Shown here in pieces: positions 44,825 through 55,284 of a DNA stretch of 64,000 nucleotides. Each line of letters starts with the position of its first letter. Within the stretch, counting starts at the first letter, position 1. Below the pieces are notes generated by a model. That model did not search any database, was not told where the DNA came from, and worked only from the letters and a program-made list of their open reading frames with translations. The stretch covers positions 3,278,383-3,342,382 of the forward strand of contig NZ_CP017834.1 in assembly GCF_001907975.1 (NCBI RefSeq). The letters are read 5' to 3'. Made by a program: the position numbers and the translations under genes. The stretch comes from Silvanigrella aquatica (GTDB lineage: Bacteria > Bdellovibrionota_B > Oligoflexia > Silvanigrellales > Silvanigrellaceae).

Positions 44825-46032
44825 TTTCCTATTCCAGCTGCCATAATGCGATCTTTAATTTTTTTAATAACCCGCGCTTCAAGTTGTCTTGCTCTTTCAC
44901 GGGTAATACCATATTTATCGCCCACATCCTGAAGTGTAATAGGATCTTCTGCCATAATGCGATTATGAAAAATAAAAGCATCTCGTTCGTTTAAATCTTT
45001 TTCAATAAAGGCAATTTCTTTTCTCAAAATTTTTAATAACTGTTCTTTTTCATAAGTAATATCAGCATCTTCAGCATCAGAGAATAAAAGATCAATCTGC
45101 CTTGTATCGTTATCTTCTCCCACAGGAGTGTCCAATGAAATATCGCTTTTAGTGAGTCTTTGTTGCATTTCAACAACATCTTGAGGTTGCACACCTATTT
45201 TTTCAGCTAATAAATTGGCATCAAATTTTTGAGTCAAAGCATAGAGTTTTTCTGCTTCTCCTCTCAAACGAAAAAATAATTTTCTTTGCGCATCGGTTGT
45301 CCCCATGCGTACAAGACTTTTATTATCCATTAAAAATTTTAGAATATAAGCGCGAATCCACCAGGCACTATAAGTGGATAACTTGACACCACGATAAGGA
45401 TTAAAACGATTCACAGCTTGTACTAAGCCCGCATTACCCTCTTGAATTAAATCAAGAATTTGTGAATAGGCTCTGCGGTATTCCATGGCTATTTTAACGA
45501 CTAATCTTAAATTTGAGGTAACAAGACGATTCCGTGCTTCAATATCTCGATCCTCATACGCTCTTATAGCAACTTCCTTTTCTTCTTCGCGCGTCATTAA
45601 GGAATAGCGGCGCAATTCAGCAAGGTATTTTTGTAAAGCATTTGTTGTGACTAAGCCTTTTTCTTTACTCCCAATTTCCAAAGCGTCATCTAAATCGACA
45701 TCTTCGTCTTCATCGTCTTCTTCCTCTTGAAGAGCGGGTAGAATATCATTATCATCTAATATGACTTCGGTTTCTGAGTCTTTATAATTCCCAACATCTA
45801 TTATATCCTGCTCTTCTTTTGGTGACACCTCGGTTTCATCATCATCTAAAACCTCTGCATCAAGCAGATCGATCTCTTTTGTTTTGGAGTTTGTATTTGT
45901 TTTCTTATTTGAATTTGATATATTTGACTTATTTTGCCCCGAAACACGCACAAAAGATTTCTTTTTTGCTTTATTTGTCTCATCTATTTGCTTTTCTTCT
46001 TCAGCTATCACAATCTCTTTTTTACGAGTCAT
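44821..46032 (-). CDS. rpoH: RNA polymerase sigma factor, RpoH (sigma-32) type with acidic N-terminal extension
   Basis: About 403 residues from ATG 46032 (SD AGGGAG); usual RpoH is near 285. Residues 1-120 are charged and low-complexity (runs of Asp/Glu). Then region 1.2/2: LQKYLAELRRYSLMTREEE, ARNRLVTSNLRLVVKIA, FNPYRGVKLSTYSAWWIRAYI. The RpoH box QRKLFFRLR is present. Region 4 ends LQDVGDKYGITRERARQLEARVIKKIK. It probably directs heat-shock or related transcription. The stop overlaps the btuF start, and a lipid kinase starts divergently within 30 bases. Confidence 0.9.
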   Translation of the reverse strand: MTRKKEIVIAEEEKQIDETNKAKKKSFVRVSGQNKSNISNSNKKTNTNSKTKEIDLLDAEVLDDDETEVSPKEEQDIIDVGNYKDSETEVILDDNDILPALQEEEDDEDEDVDLDDALEIGSKEKGLVTTNALQKYLAELRRYSLMTREEEKEVAIRAYEDRDIEARNRLVTSNLRLVVKIAMEYRRAYSQILDLIQEGNAGLVQAVNRFNPYRGVKLSTYSAWWIRAYILKFLMDNKSLVRMGTTDAQRKLFFRLRGEAEKLYALTQKFDANLLAEKIGVQPQDVVEMQQRLTKSDISLDTPVGEDNDTRQIDLLFSDAEDADITYEKEQLLKILRKEIAFIEKDLNERDAFIFHNRIMAEDPITLQDVGDKYGITRERARQLEARVIKKIKDRIMAAGIGK

Positions 46033-46061
46033 AGGGCTTACTCCCTGAAAAGGAATCAACA

Positions 46062-47045
46062 ATGCTCAGAGTCGGAATCATTTCCAACCCTTTTGCAAAA
46101 ATCATTAAAATCAATCCTGAATACAACACACGCCTCTGGTATGCGTTGGCTAATTACGGGCAATTAGAAATTACTCATTCCATTGAGCAACTCGAACAAG
46201 TTTGCCAAGAATTTAGCGCAAGAAAAATAAACCTTGTCGGGATTGTGGGTGGTGATGGCAGTATTAGCCTCACCTTATCCGCTTTGTATAAAGCTTATGG
46301 ATCCCAAAATCTTCCTAAAATTCTTCTCCTAAAAGGTGGTACAATCAACTTTTTAGCCAAAAATTTAGGCATAAAAACAGAGGCTCAAGTTTGTCTGGAA
46401 GACACTTTACAAATCATCAACAAAAAACAAACCATGAATGAAGCTATTCTGAGTACCCTACATGTCAATGGGCGACTTGGATTTATCTTTGCAAATGGCA
46501 TTGCTACCACCTTTTTACAAGAGTTTTACAAGGATAAAACAAACTCTGCGGGTGCCGCTCTAAAAATAGCTTCCTATCTTGCTGACGGCTTCTTTAAAGG
46601 TAAAATTAATGGTGAATTTCCTAAACTTGTTAAGCAACAAAAAATGGATATCACAACTCACCCTTCATCAATCTGGGAATCTAATGCTAAAACTCAAAGA
46701 ATTCCAGAAGAATTTAGCCTTGTTTTAGCTTCCACAGTGCCAAGGTTGCCGCTGACATCATGTTTTTTTAAAAAAATTGAACGTGGCGATAAATTCGGAG
46801 AAATGATTGCTATTTCGGAAAAAGGAAGCAAGCTTATGAGAGGTGCTGTTCAATCTCTGTTGGGGGGAAGCATATACGGATTCTCCGAAGTAAAATCTGT
46901 CAAATTTCAAAAAGCGACTTTAATTTGCAAAGACACTCCTCTGTATTCTTTAGATGGTGATCTTTTAGAAACAAAGGACGGGAAGATTCACATTGAAATG
47001 GGTCCAAATTTTGTGTTTTGCTCTCCTTACGATATAGCTAAATAG
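46062..47045 (+). CDS. Diacylglycerol/lipid kinase-family protein
   Basis: 327 residues. N-terminal DAGK catalytic domain with VGIVGGDGSISLTL (nucleotide loop) and LKGGTINFLAKNLG, a variant of the PxGTxNDFA motif. The C-terminal beta domain has KDTPLYSLDGDLLE, where Asp and Glu are typical. It probably phosphorylates a lipid such as diacylglycerol or a sphingoid base at the membrane. It is divergent from the rpoH-like gene and heads a long plus-strand run. Confidence 0.85.
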   Translation: MLRVGIISNPFAKIIKINPEYNTRLWYALANYGQLEITHSIEQLEQVCQEFSARKINLVGIVGGDGSISLTLSALYKAYGSQNLPKILLLKGGTINFLAKNLGIKTEAQVCLEDTLQIINKKQTMNEAILSTLHVNGRLGFIFANGIATTFLQEFYKDKTNSAGAALKIASYLADGFFKGKINGEFPKLVKQQKMDITTHPSSIWESNAKTQRIPEEFSLVLASTVPRLPLTSCFFKKIERGDKFGEMIAISEKGSKLMRGAVQSLLGGSIYGFSEVKSVKFQKATLICKDTPLYSLDGDLLETKDGKIHIEMGPNFVFCSPYDIAK

Positions 47046-47072
47046 GCTTAATTCGTTAAAAAAAGGATTTTT

Positions 47073-47831
47073 ATGACAGTGAAAGAAAAAAAGGAAAAAG
47101 AAGAAAGTAAGGAAGACAAAAAAAATTTTGATTCTAAACGCAGCTTTTCCGTTCGCGAAATGGAAATCCAAGACTTAGCGGAAGCTTATAATTTAGGCGA
47201 AACCTGTTTCCGAGCCGATCTTTGGCCTATGCTCTACCGGGGTTGGGATGAGTACGAAGTCACGAGCATGTTCAATACAGACGGAGACTACTGTCTTGTT
47301 GCAGAAAATGATGAATTTCAAAAAGGGGAAGATCCCGAAGATGAACGCATTGTCGGATTTGTACTAGGAACTGTAATGTCTAAGCCAGGTACAGCCTGGA
47401 GCTATGGCTATATTGTCTGGCTTTGCGCCCATCCGAAGTGGCAACGTGAAGGAGTGGCTAGCAAACTCATTGATAAAGTGGTTGAAGCCTTTGTTGAAAA
47501 CGAAGGGGTACGCATTATCATGGCGGACACCGATCCCAGCAACAATAGAGCCGTCCAATTTTTCAAGAAAAAAGGCTTTGATCAAGAGCATCAACATGTA
47601 TTTCTAACTTCAAATATTGAAAATAATCCTCTTTATTCTAATCTTCTCCACAAATCGAGAGCTGCGGCATTGGAGGAACAATATTTAAAGAAAATTAGAA
47701 GACTTGCTATTGGTTCTTCTGGACTCGCAGCAGTAAAGAATTTAAAAAGAAAAAATATTAACAGCAAAAATACAAGTAGTAAAAACACAACACCCAAAAG
47801 AAAAAAGAAAAAATCAAAAAAGAAAAAGTAA
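47073..47831 (+). CDS. GNAT acetyltransferase with Lys-rich tail
   Basis: 252 residues. GNAT domain: FSVREMEIQDLAEAYNLGE, IVWLCAHPKWQREGVASKLIDKVV (acetyl-CoA loop QREGVA), and ADTDPSNNRAVQFFKKKGF. Both ends are strongly charged: Lys/Glu at the N-terminus and a Lys-rich tail of about 40 residues (KRKKKKSKKKK). The tail could bind nucleic acid or ribosomes. Substrate unknown. Confidence 0.85.
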   Translation: MTVKEKKEKEESKEDKKNFDSKRSFSVREMEIQDLAEAYNLGETCFRADLWPMLYRGWDEYEVTSMFNTDGDYCLVAENDEFQKGEDPEDERIVGFVLGTVMSKPGTAWSYGYIVWLCAHPKWQREGVASKLIDKVVEAFVENEGVRIIMADTDPSNNRAVQFFKKKGFDQEHQHVFLTSNIENNPLYSNLLHKSRAAALEEQYLKKIRRLAIGSSGLAAVKNLKRKNINSKNTSSKNTTPKRKKKKSKKKK

Positions 47832-47874
47832 CAATTAATTTTGTTACCAATTAGCTAAAGGATATCGATCAAAC

Positions 47875-50220
47875 ATGCATAATGAAATAGAAACCCCTGA
47901 CCTTTCCCTTTTAAATAAAGCACAATTTGATGCTTGCACACACAATGAAGGACCAGCGGTCGTTTATGCAGGAGCGGGAAGCGGAAAAACAAGAGTCATT
48001 TGTTGCCGTATTGCATGGTTGATTTTAAACCAAGGAGTTCCTCCCTCTTCTATTCTTGCTGTTACTTTTACAAATAAAGCAGCAAAGGAAATGAAAGAAA
48101 GAATTGAAAAATATATTGGTGCACAAAAGGCAAAAAATATTATTGTTTCTACATTTCATGCTTTTTGTGCACGTTTTTTAAGAATCTATTCACATGAAGC
48201 AGGTTATAATCCTGGATTTTCCATTTATGATGACAATGATCAAAAAAGTCTTTTAAAAGATATTTTAAAACAATTAAATGTTCCCGATAAATTATTATCT
48301 GTTAATACCGTAAAATCAAAAATAGATAAAATAAAAAATCAAGGTCTCACTCCCGAAGAGTATTTACAAGATATAAAAAATAATCAAGATTATTCATTAA
48401 AAGAACAAAAATATCAACTTCGCCAATTTGGTGAGCATTACGATCCCGAACTCATTCAAAAAGTCTATGCGATGTATCAAAGACTTATGAAACAACAAAA
48501 TGCTATGGATTTTAATGATCTTCTCCTTGTCATGTTTAAACTACTTGAAAACTCTCCTCATGTATTGGAATCTTTACAAAATAGATTCCGTTATTTTTTA
48601 ATTGACGAATTTCAAGATACCAACCCCATACAATTTAAATTAGTAAGTTTATTAAGTTCAAAAACTAAAAACTTATTTATTGTGGGCGATGATGATCAAA
48701 GCATTTATTCATGGCGTGGCGCTGAACCTTCTTTTATTTTAAATTTTCATAAAGAACATGAAAATACTAAAGTCTATAAACTTGAGGAAAACTATAGAAG
48801 TTCAAATACCATTATATCTGCTGCCACAAGCGTTATAAAAAACAATTATAAAAGAGCGGATAAATCATTATATACAAAAAAAACCAATGGAATAAAAATT
48901 AAGTTTAAATCATGTGAAGACGCCTTCTCGGAATCAAAATACATTGCAAATGAAATTTATTCTGCTATTCAAAATGAGGAAAAATTCTCTGATTTTTGCA
49001 TTTTATATCGTACCAATGCGCAAAGCCGTTCTTTAGAAGACGAACTAAGAAGACGTATGATGCCTTATATTATTTATGGATCAGTTCGATTTTATGAACG
49101 CGCAGAAATTAAAATTTTGTTAGCTTACTTAAAACTTATTATTAATACTACTGATGAAGCCTCTTTCCAAAAAGTAATCAATACCCCAAGAAGAGGCTTT
49201 GGTGACAAAGCATTACAAAATTTAAAAGATTTATCAATTCAGCGTAAAGAAACACTTTTAAAAACATTAAATGAAGTTGTTTTTGGTGGAATTGAAAACG
49301 ACATCACACGCTCGATTTCTGGCGTTAAAGAATTTATGATGAGCTATCAAAAATGGCGTAGTAATCTTGATAGTCATAATAAACCATCGCAAATTTTAGC
49401 AGAAATTATTTCGGATATTAAGTTTGAAGCTTATTTAAAAACAACACACCCAGAAGACTTTGATGAACGTTGGTTAAACGTGATCGAATTAAAAAATGCT
49501 ATTGTTGAATTCGAACATATTCAGATTGATGACGAGTTTAATTTTGAAAATAAAATCCAAACTGGGATTGAAAAACTTTCAAAATTTATTGAACAAGCTA
49601 TGCTTACGGTAGAGCCGACTGTTGTCAATGTACAACAAGGTAACGCAAATGCAATTACACTTATGACAATACACTCTGCAAAAGGTTTAGAATTCCCTAA
49701 AGTTATTATTGCTGGCCTTGAAGAAGGCGTCCTTCCTCACCAAAACTCACTCGACTCTCCCGAAGCCATTGAAGAAGAAAGACGTCTCATGTATGTGGCT
49801 ATCACCCGAGCAAAAGAGAAACTTATCCTTACAAATTGTAAAAGAAATCGATTTAAAGATTTTCTCCCTGCCCAAGAAAGTCGATTTATTTCGGAAATTC
49901 CCTTTGAAGTTATTGATTATGCGGATAATCAAAACAAAAATATTAAAAAAGAATTTGGCAAAATAAATACAATAGAACAAAAATTTGTCGACAAACCTCG
50001 CATTTTTAAAGGGGATGATCTTCTCAAACAAGAAATGAATTCAACTCAAAATGACGGAGTCACCTGGAGAAAAGGCCAAAGAGTCAAACACAAAGTGTTT
50101 GGAGATGGAATCATAAGAGAAATAGAAAAAAGCAGTCAGGGCTACAGACTTAAAATTAAATTTGAAAAAAGTAGCATTGGAGAAAAAACATTAATTCATA
50201 CCTATGTGCAGCCAGCATAA
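47875..50220 (+). CDS. UvrD/PcrA-type ATP-dependent DNA helicase
   Basis: 781 residues of SF1A. Q motif LLNKAQFDACTHNEGP, Walker A AGAGSGKTRVI, motif Ia TFTNKAAKEMKERI, Walker B FLIDEFQDTN, motif III GDDDQSIYSWRGAEP, motif IV/V LMTIHSAKGLEFP, and motif VI EEERRLMYVAITRAKEKL. A C-terminal Tudor-like region (WRKGQRVKHKVFGDGIIREI) as in PcrA/UvrD binds RNA polymerase. Function is repair and replication-conflict clearance. Confidence 0.95.
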   Translation: MHNEIETPDLSLLNKAQFDACTHNEGPAVVYAGAGSGKTRVICCRIAWLILNQGVPPSSILAVTFTNKAAKEMKERIEKYIGAQKAKNIIVSTFHAFCARFLRIYSHEAGYNPGFSIYDDNDQKSLLKDILKQLNVPDKLLSVNTVKSKIDKIKNQGLTPEEYLQDIKNNQDYSLKEQKYQLRQFGEHYDPELIQKVYAMYQRLMKQQNAMDFNDLLLVMFKLLENSPHVLESLQNRFRYFLIDEFQDTNPIQFKLVSLLSSKTKNLFIVGDDDQSIYSWRGAEPSFILNFHKEHENTKVYKLEENYRSSNTIISAATSVIKNNYKRADKSLYTKKTNGIKIKFKSCEDAFSESKYIANEIYSAIQNEEKFSDFCILYRTNAQSRSLEDELRRRMMPYIIYGSVRFYERAEIKILLAYLKLIINTTDEASFQKVINTPRRGFGDKALQNLKDLSIQRKETLLKTLNEVVFGGIENDITRSISGVKEFMMSYQKWRSNLDSHNKPSQILAEIISDIKFEAYLKTTHPEDFDERWLNVIELKNAIVEFEHIQIDDEFNFENKIQTGIEKLSKFIEQAMLTVEPTVVNVQQGNANAITLMTIHSAKGLEFPKVIIAGLEEGVLPHQNSLDSPEAIEEERRLMYVAITRAKEKLILTNCKRNRFKDFLPAQESRFISEIPFEVIDYADNQNKNIKKEFGKINTIEQKFVDKPRIFKGDDLLKQEMNSTQNDGVTWRKGQRVKHKVFGDGIIREIEKSSQGYRLKIKFEKSSIGEKTLIHTYVQPA

Positions 50221-50251
50221 GTATGAGTATTTTAATTAGAATAAGGTTACT

Positions 50252-50929
50252 ATGATGAAAAAAGAAATTAAAGTCTCTCCCTCCATTGCTGCTGGAAACC
50301 TCATGAATTTAGGGGAAGAGGTCAAAAAACTCGAAATCAGCGGCGCCCATAGCATTCATTTTGATGTCATGGACGGACATTTTGTTCCACTTTTAACAAT
50401 AGGTATTCCTTTTATCGAACAAATGCGCAAAATAACGCAAATGCATCTTGATGTTCACATTATGGTAACAAACCCCGATCAGGTTTTTCAGGATTATATC
50501 AGCGCAGGCGCAGATACTCTTTCATTTCATCAAGAAACCGCAATACATCCACACAGAATTTGTTCAAAAATTAAAGAAATGGGCAAAAGAGCAGGGGTTG
50601 CTTTAAATCCATCAACACACTGGAATACCATTCAATATTTATTGCCTGTATTAGATCAAGTTACCATTATGTCAGTAAATCCTGGATTTTCAAGACAAGC
50701 TCATATTCCTCTTGTTCACCATAAAATTAAAGAATTGGCTCAATTTCGAAATGAAAATAATTTAAAATTCGATATTCTTGTAGATGGTGGGGTGAATGCA
50801 GATAATGTGCAAACCCTAACACAACTTGGCACTGACATTATTGTGGCAGGCGGAGCTGTCTTTAATTATGAAAACTATCAAGAAGCAATTCATAAAATTA
50901 AAAAAGCTTCTATTATAAATATATCGTAA
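50252..50929 (+). CDS. rpe: Ribulose-phosphate 3-epimerase
   Basis: 225 residues. VSPSIAAGNLMNLGEEVK, HFDVMDGHFVPLLTIG (metal His and Asp), LDVHIMVTNPD, and VNPGFSRQAHIP, then ILVDGGVNADN. It interconverts ribulose-5-P and xylulose-5-P. The motif VNPGFSRQ replaces the common VNPGFGGQ, a small variation in the phosphate-side loop. Two adjacent ATGs follow AAGG. Confidence 0.93.
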   Translation: MMKKEIKVSPSIAAGNLMNLGEEVKKLEISGAHSIHFDVMDGHFVPLLTIGIPFIEQMRKITQMHLDVHIMVTNPDQVFQDYISAGADTLSFHQETAIHPHRICSKIKEMGKRAGVALNPSTHWNTIQYLLPVLDQVTIMSVNPGFSRQAHIPLVHHKIKELAQFRNENNLKFDILVDGGVNADNVQTLTQLGTDIIVAGGAVFNYENYQEAIHKIKKASIINIS

Positions 50930-50942
50930 AAAATGAATTTTA

Positions 50943-51983
50943 ATGAATGACTTATTTATCAAAGAAGAAGAAAAAATTATGATACCCTCTTTTTATCAAT
51001 CTATTTCCGACGAGCTAGCAACCTTAGAAAAAAAACTTGTAGAATATTTATTAACACCAAATAAGCCTACAAATCAGGTTTTATATCATATTTTCTCCTC
51101 AGGAGGAAAAAGAATAAGACCCGCTATTTTTTTACTGTCTTCTCAGCTCATAGATTACGAGGGAGAGCATAAATATCCTATTGCCTCTGTTTGTGAGTAT
51201 ATTCACACAGCAAGTTTATTACATGATGATGTCATTGATAATTCAACCCTAAGAAGAAATAAACCCACGGTAAATTCTGTGTGGGGTGATGAAACTGCTG
51301 TGCTATCTGGTGATCTTATTTATTCTGCCGCATGTCGTTTAATGACAAAAACAAAAAGCATTGAACTTATCGATGATTTTGCAGAATGCATTCGTTTTAT
51401 GAGCGAAAGCGAGTTGTATCAATTAGAATTATTATGGAAAAAAGACACGAATATAGAACAATATAATAGAGTTTTACTTGGAAAAACAGCAACCCTTTTT
51501 CAAGCTAGCGCAAAAACACCCTGTTACTTAAAGAAAATAGAAACAGGCATTGCTAATTTATTATCAGATTATGGAAAAAATCTTGGCTTTGCCTTTCAAA
51601 TATTTGATGATTGTTTAGATTATGAAGGTCAGCAAAAATTAGTTGGAAAGCCTGTTTTAACCGATTTATTAGAAGGTAAAGTAACAATTCCTTTAATATA
51701 TGCCTTAAATGCAAATCATTCTTTAAAAAATGAACTTCTTATTTTAGTCAATAAGATAATTGAAACTGCAGAAGCTACCTCTGATGATAAGAATAGACTT
51801 TTGAATCTAGTTAAGGAAACGGGTGGCCTTGAAAAAGCTTATGAAGTAGCTGAATTTTATGCTCACTCAGCTCGAAACTCATTAAATGAAATAAAAAATA
51901 AAATAAATTTTTCAGATAAACAAACTCAAGCATTTAATGCCCTTTATGAGATTACTTATTTTGTTATGAATAGAAAGAACTAA
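50943..51983 (+). CDS. Polyprenyl diphosphate synthase (IspB/HepT-like)
   Basis: 346 residues, trans-isoprenyl diphosphate synthase fold. First Asp-rich motif LLHDDVIDNSTLRRN and second FQIFDDCLDYEG, with GGKRIRPAIF and KVTIPLIYAL. It makes the side chain of a quinone. ATG 50943 has no clear SD; an internal ATG at 50979 (MIPSFYQSIS) fits family starts better and may be the real one. Confidence 0.9.
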   Translation: MNDLFIKEEEKIMIPSFYQSISDELATLEKKLVEYLLTPNKPTNQVLYHIFSSGGKRIRPAIFLLSSQLIDYEGEHKYPIASVCEYIHTASLLHDDVIDNSTLRRNKPTVNSVWGDETAVLSGDLIYSAACRLMTKTKSIELIDDFAECIRFMSESELYQLELLWKKDTNIEQYNRVLLGKTATLFQASAKTPCYLKKIETGIANLLSDYGKNLGFAFQIFDDCLDYEGQQKLVGKPVLTDLLEGKVTIPLIYALNANHSLKNELLILVNKIIETAEATSDDKNRLLNLVKETGGLEKAYEVAEFYAHSARNSLNEIKNKINFSDKQTQAFNALYEITYFVMNRKN

Positions 51984-51984
51984 A

Positions 51985-53316
51985 ATGCATCATTTTTCAA
52001 TAAGTAAACATATTTTAAAAAATGGTTTACCGGTTTTATATTGTCACACACCTCAAAGCGTTGTCTTTGAACTTTCTATCCATATTAATACAGGTGCTCG
52101 CGATGAAACCGAAGAAAATAATGGTGTCTCTCATTTTCTAGAACACATGATGTTCCGCGGAACTAAAAAATATCCAAATTCAATTTACTTGTCGCGTGCT
52201 ATGGAATCTTTTGGCAGCGAAACAAATGCTATGACAGGTATTGAAAACACCACATATTGGTTAAAAGGGGATAGCGAAAAGACAATTGAAGCCATTGAAT
52301 GTTTTTCTGATTTCTTTTTAAATCCAAATTATGCAGATTTAGAAATAGAAAGATCGGTTATATTACAGGAAATGGCATCTGATTTTAATGAATCTGGCGA
52401 TAGTATTGATACGGAATCCTTAGCTATGTCTTCATTATTTTTTGATCATCCCCTAGGAAATCCTATTATTGGAAATGAAGAGATTATAAAAAAATTATCG
52501 ATAAACGATCTTTCCCAAAAAAGGAGAGATTTTTATACTCCAGAACGGTGTGCGATTACAATTCACTCTGCTCTTTCTGAAAGAGAAGTTATTGCGGCTA
52601 TTGAAAAATACTTTGGCCATAAATGGGAGCATACATTCCAATCTCAACCAAATCGCATTTCTGCTGATAATTATATTCCCATAAAATCAAGACTAAAAAA
52701 ACCACAAAACGCGTTATGTTTACAAAATAATCCCGACAATCAATATGCTGTAAAATTAATTTTTCCAACAAGAGGCGGATTAACAAAAGAAGTCGTTTAT
52801 ATTACTTTTTTACAAAGAATATTAGATGATGGTATTTGCACTCGTTTGCCAGCAAATATTAGAGAAAAGTACGGACTCGTTTATGATATAAGTTGCGATA
52901 CTCAATTTTTTAATGAAATTGGTACATTTAGCATAGATGCCACCGTATCAGATGATCTTCTTCATGATTTACTTGACAAACTCACCAGTGAATTAAAATC
53001 AATAATCTCAGAAACACCCTTACAAGAAGAAATTGATCATATTAAGTTTCGTTATTGTTTTGATTTAAAACAAATTAAAGAGACACCTTCTCGATTGTTA
53101 AATAGAGAAATTTCATCTTATTTTATGAATTCTAATTTAAGCGTCGATGATGAAATTGAAATTGTAAAATCAATAACGCCTCAACAAATACTTGAAACCG
53201 CAAAAAAAGTCTTTGGCGCCGCAAGACGTGGTTTTGTATTAATTGGTCCTAAAGCACGCCGCAAACGCGATCATATTGAAAAGCTTTTGAGTATATTTGA
53301 TACTATTGGAGAATGA
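51985..53316 (+). CDS. M16-family zinc metalloprotease
   Basis: 443 residues. The inverted zinc motif HFLEHMMFRG (HxxEH) lies near residue 55, with the downstream Glu in the NIVLQEMA-type RSVILQEMASD. The C-terminal half is the inactive M16C partner domain (GGLTKEVVYITFLQRILDDG). It starts 1 base after the polyprenyl synthase stop and looks like a typical processing-peptidase homologue. No obvious signal peptide. Confidence 0.92.
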   Translation: MHHFSISKHILKNGLPVLYCHTPQSVVFELSIHINTGARDETEENNGVSHFLEHMMFRGTKKYPNSIYLSRAMESFGSETNAMTGIENTTYWLKGDSEKTIEAIECFSDFFLNPNYADLEIERSVILQEMASDFNESGDSIDTESLAMSSLFFDHPLGNPIIGNEEIIKKLSINDLSQKRRDFYTPERCAITIHSALSEREVIAAIEKYFGHKWEHTFQSQPNRISADNYIPIKSRLKKPQNALCLQNNPDNQYAVKLIFPTRGGLTKEVVYITFLQRILDDGICTRLPANIREKYGLVYDISCDTQFFNEIGTFSIDATVSDDLLHDLLDKLTSELKSIISETPLQEEIDHIKFRYCFDLKQIKETPSRLLNREISSYFMNSNLSVDDEIEIVKSITPQQILETAKKVFGAARRGFVLIGPKARRKRDHIEKLLSIFDTIGE

Positions 53317-53317
53317 A

Positions 53318-54277
53318 ATGAAACATGTACCTCTTACCGATTTGCGCCTATATACTCAAGGTTCTGCAAATGAAAAAAGAGAATTTATAAATATATTTGG
53401 AAAAGCAATTCAAGAATTTGGTTTTGTTAAAATTGAAGGACACGAAATTTCTCATTCTCTTATTGATATTTGTTATGATAATTTTAAAAAATTATTTTCC
53501 CTTTCCTCTGCAGAAAAAGTAAAATATGTGGAACCTGAAGGATTAGGCAGACGCGGTTATGTTCAATTTGGTCTTGAGCATGCAAAAAACAATAACAAAG
53601 GGGATTTAAAAGAATTTTGGCACGTAGGGCGTGAAAACTTTGAAAATAAAGATTTGGAATTACTGAGTGCTAAAAACATCTGGCCTAATAATCATTTTCC
53701 TAAATTTAAAAAAGATATTTTAAACTTATATTCATCTCTCGATCACATGGCTTTAACATTACTTACTGCAATGTCTGAATATTTAGGAATTCCAAAAAAT
53801 ACATTATCTAATATGGCTAAAGATGGCAACACAGTGTTACGTGCACTACATTATCCCCCTCTATCTGATGATCAATTTAAATCGGGCTCCATTCGCGCAG
53901 CAGCTCATGAAGATATTAATTTAATGACAATTCTTTGTGAGGCTACCGAAGGAGGTTTGGAAATTTTAACAAGACAAGGTGAGTGGCTCGAAATTCAAAG
54001 CGAAAAAGGCCAAATGGTAGTTGATTCTGGTGATATGCTTTCAAGAATTACAAACGAAATTATTCCTGCTACGACACACCGCGTTATAAATCCCAAGGGA
54101 GCAAAAAATGTGTCACGTTATTCCATGCCCTTTTTTGTCCATGCTTACGAAAATTGTGAGCTTAAGTTACTTGAAAATTGCATTTCACCATCACACTACG
54201 CCAAATTTCCCCCTATCCTTGCCAACGAATTTTTGTTACAAAGGTTAAAGGAAAATGGCCTTGGTAAAAAATTATAA
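53318..54277 (+). CDS. 2-Oxoglutarate/Fe(II)-dependent oxygenase, isopenicillin N synthase-like family
   Basis: About 319 residues from ATG 53318 (GGAG site). DIOX_N domain at the start ([11 protein letters not shown]), then the double-stranded beta-helix with the HxD...H iron triad: [12 protein letters not shown] (His, Asp) and ATTHRVINP (His), and RYSMPFF (Arg for 2OG or substrate). Isopenicillin N itself is not implied; no other beta-lactam genes are near. The substrate is unknown. It overlaps the M16 stop region closely. Confidence 0.88.
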   Translation: MKHVPLTDLRLYTQGSANEKREFINIFGKAIQEFGFVKIEGHEISHSLIDICYDNFKKLFSLSSAEKVKYVEPEGLGRRGYVQFGLEHAKNNNKGDLKEFWHVGRENFENKDLELLSAKNIWPNNHFPKFKKDILNLYSSLDHMALTLLTAMSEYLGIPKNTLSNMAKDGNTVLRALHYPPLSDDQFKSGSIRAAAHEDINLMTILCEATEGGLEILTRQGEWLEIQSEKGQMVVDSGDMLSRITNEIIPATTHRVINPKGAKNVSRYSMPFFVHAYENCELKLLENCISPSHYAKFPPILANEFLLQRLKENGLGKKL

Positions 54278-54299
54278 TATTTTAAATGGAGAAAAAAGA

Positions 54300-55271
54300 G
54301 TGCAAGAAGAAAACGTTCTGAGCGTTGAGAATTTGGTAACAAGTTTTAATATTTCAGGACGCGATGTCAATGCAGTAGACGATTGTTCCTTTAGTGTAAA
54401 AAAAGGAAAGACATTAGGAATTGTGGGTGAATCGGGGTGTGGAAAAAGCGTAACAAGTTTATCATTAATGCGCCTCATTCCTACTCCTCCTGGAAAAATA
54501 AAATCAGGAAAAATAATTTTTGGTGGAAAAAATTTATTAGATATTTCTGAAGCAGAAATGCGCTCTGTGCGTGGTAATAAAATATCAATGATATTCCAAG
54601 AACCTATGACAAGTTTAAATCCTGTTTATACCATTGGAAATCAAATTGCCGAAGTCTTTATGCTGCATAAAGGATCTTCCCGAAAAGAAGCACGGAATTT
54701 ATCCATTGAAATGTTACGACAGGTTCGCATTTCTTCTCCTGAAAAAAGAATTGATGAATATCCTCATCAACTTTCCGGAGGTATGCGCCAGCGTGTCATG
54801 ATCGCCATTGCCATTGCGTGTAAACCCTCGTTACTTATTGCAGACGAACCCACAACCGCTTTGGATGTGACCATTCAAGCGCAAATTCTCGCATTGATGA
54901 ATAATTTACAAAAAGAAAATGGGATGTCGACAATACTTATTACCCATGATTTTGGAGTTGTTGCTGAAACATGTGATGATGTTGCTGTTATGTATGCAGG
55001 AAAAATAGTTGAAAAAGCAACAACAAAAGATATTTTTTCTAATCCAAAACACCCTTATACAATTGGATTATTAAATTCCATTCCCAAATTAGGCGAAAAA
55101 AAACAAAGATTAAATACCATCTCTGGAATTGTACCCTCTCTTTCTAAGTTGCCTAAGGGATGTCGTTTTCAAGACAGATGTTCACGTGTAACAGAACAAT
55201 GTAAGTCTATAGAACCTGAATTATTATCATTAAAAGAAGATAAAAAAGTCGCTTGCTTTAATATATCGTGA
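54300..55271 (+). CDS. Oligopeptide/dipeptide ABC transporter ATPase (OppD/DppD-like)
   Basis: About 323 residues from GTG 54300, which has SD GGAGAAA; an ATG at 54255 in frame overlaps the previous gene. Walker [13 protein letters not shown], signature [12 protein letters not shown], Walker [13 protein letters not shown], and the C-terminal Cys-rich oligopeptide region ([15 protein letters not shown]) that binds an Fe-S cluster or zinc in this family. Its partner ATPase is two genes on; no permease or binding protein is in the window. Confidence 0.9.
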   Translation: MQEENVLSVENLVTSFNISGRDVNAVDDCSFSVKKGKTLGIVGESGCGKSVTSLSLMRLIPTPPGKIKSGKIIFGGKNLLDISEAEMRSVRGNKISMIFQEPMTSLNPVYTIGNQIAEVFMLHKGSSRKEARNLSIEMLRQVRISSPEKRIDEYPHQLSGGMRQRVMIAIAIACKPSLLIADEPTTALDVTIQAQILALMNNLQKENGMSTILITHDFGVVAETCDDVAVMYAGKIVEKATTKDIFSNPKHPYTIGLLNSIPKLGEKKQRLNTISGIVPSLSKLPKGCRFQDRCSRVTEQCKSIEPELLSLKEDKKVACFNIS

Positions 55272-55284
55272 GGGTTTATTATTT

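Noticed and set aside
44824..45100. Cobalamin riboswitch before btuF
   Set aside because: The btuF start overlaps the stop of the sigma factor gene; the sequence upstream is coding and shows no B12 box.
53318..54277. Beta-lactam biosynthesis from the isopenicillin N synthase-like gene
   Set aside because: The match is to the broad 2OG-Fe(II) oxygenase family; no ACV synthetase or related genes are in the region.
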